NCBI GenBank assembly: GCA_038322575.1 | Contig: JBBQGB010000047.1 | Coordinates: 1-26,249, forward strand | Reading direction: 5' to 3' | DNA: 26,249 nt | DNA from: JACMOY01 sp038322575 | GTDB taxonomy: Bacteria; Actinomycetota; Actinomycetes; Actinomycetales; Angustibacteraceae | Part shown: piece after piece, positions 25,706 to 26,249 of the stretch | Numbering within the stretch: position 1 is the first letter of the stretch | Layout: each line of letters starts with the position of its first letter | Program-made: the position numbers and the translations under genes | Notes under the pieces: model-generated | What the model was told of the DNA's origin: nothing | Databases searched by the model: none | What the model saw: the letters and a program-made list of their open reading frames with translations, nothing else

Positions 25706-26249
25706 GCGCGGTGGGGCCCACCCCCGGGCGCTGTTCGTGGCCTGGGTGATGTTCTCCGTGGCGATGTCCGCGTGGATGTGGCGCACGCCCGGTGAGGAGA
25801 CCATCCCGTTCCACCTGATCTACATCGCGTTCTGCCTGCTCTACGGCCTGGCCGTGTGGCCGACCGGGCTGGCGATCCTCGGCATCTGCGCACTGGTGCT
25901 GGTGTCCTCGGCCGCCCTCGGGCGGTCGGTGGCGCAGGGGGCGATCGGTTGGACCGAGCTGTCCGAGGTGCCGTTCATGGCCACCCTGGCCCTGCTGCTG
26001 GTCTGGCACATCCGCCGCCGTCAGCAGGCGGCCCAGCGGCTGAACGACGCCATGACGCGCGAGGTGGTCGCGGCCGACCACCGGCAGCTGCTGACCCGGC
26101 TGGTCTCGCACGAGCTGCGCACCTCGCTGACGATCACCACGGGCTACACCGACCTGATCGCCACCCAGTCCAGCGGACGTCGGGTGGCGGCCGACGTGGG
26201 CATCGTCAGCGACGAGCTGACCCGCCTGAACCGCAGCGTCGAGCGCCTG
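25677..26249 (+). CDS. Sensor histidine kinase (system 2), 5' part
   Basis: The open frame from ATG 25677 runs without a stop to the window edge, giving 191 residues of a membrane histidine kinase. Three or four TM segments occupy about residues 18-110 (ALFVAWVMFSVAMSAWMW, FHLIYIAFCLLYGLAVWPTGLAILGICALVLVSSAA, FMATLALLLVWHI) with only short loops, so the sensor is probably intramembrane or cytoplasmic. The dimerisation box follows with His145 (LVSHELRTSLTITTGYTDLI). The ATPase domain lies outside the window. The start overlaps the regulator gene by 29 bases; later in-frame GTG codons (25737 and after) would shorten it but cut into the first helix. Confidence 0.8.
   Translation, partial: MSATASSRPERGGAHPRALFVAWVMFSVAMSAWMWRTPGEETIPFHLIYIAFCLLYGLAVWPTGLAILGICALVLVSSAALGRSVAQGAIGWTELSEVPFMATLALLLVWHIRRRQQAAQRLNDAMTREVVAADHRQLLTRLVSHELRTSLTITTGYTDLIATQSSGRRVAADVGIVSDELTRLNRSVERL

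Overview
The window reads as a chromosomal segment of a high-GC actinobacterium. Third codon positions are almost all G or C, many starts are GTG, neighbouring genes are joined by ATGA or GTGA overlaps, and several promoters look leaderless. The heat-shock operon carries the actinobacterial repressor HspR and its HAIR operators. I cannot name the genus. No tRNA, rRNA, insertion sequence, prophage or CRISPR was seen.

Layout. (1) 1-1182: the 3' end of an iron-dependent alcohol dehydrogenase of the hydroxyacid-oxoacid transhydrogenase type, then a small FmdB zinc-ribbon protein. (2) 1222-4129: an MMPL exporter and a divergent TetR regulator that share a short operator/promoter region. (3) 4177-7101: an ECF sigma factor, its zinc-binding anti-sigma factor, a secreted DUF4397 protein and a sortase. 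The same promoter motif (TGCAACCGTC, 14 bases, CGAA) precedes both the sigma gene and the DUF4397 gene, so this looks like a self-contained cell-envelope regulon. (4) 7208-10526: an aldo/keto reductase broken by a one-base deletion, a strong palindrome, a 14-TM drug-type MFS transporter and a DinB-like TIGR03086 protein. (5) 10676-14835: dnaK-grpE-dnaJ-hspR on the minus strand, with promoter, two HAIR operators and terminator; this DnaJ lacks the zinc finger. (6) 15060-16570: a PAP2-type membrane phosphatase/transferase convergent with and overlapping a single-TM hypothetical protein. (7) 16687-18677: a two-component system. (8) 18690-22973: two anchored low-complexity proteins and a flavin electron-transfer operon (ApbE FMN transferase, ferric-reductase-like cytochrome, NuoF-like NADH dehydrogenase, 3Fe-4S ferredoxin). 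(9) 22975-26249: a lytic transglycosylase with a very long Pro/Thr tail, then a second response regulator and the start of its histidine kinase, which runs off the window.

How the parts may work together. The region from 15 to 26 kb is rich in cell-envelope functions controlled by phosphorelay: two OmpR-type systems, several Pro/Thr-rich exported proteins, a peptidoglycan hydrolase and a predicted transmembrane electron chain. In that chain NADH would be oxidised by the NuoF-like protein, electrons would pass through the ferredoxin and the membrane haem protein, and a flavinylated external acceptor would receive them. No FMN-acceptor protein is visible next to the ApbE gene, so the terminal partner is missing or unusual. 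The strongest candidates for new biology are the sigma/DUF4397/sortase regulon with its matching promoters, the electron-transfer operon without an obvious flavin acceptor, and a palindromic repeat found at two distant sites.
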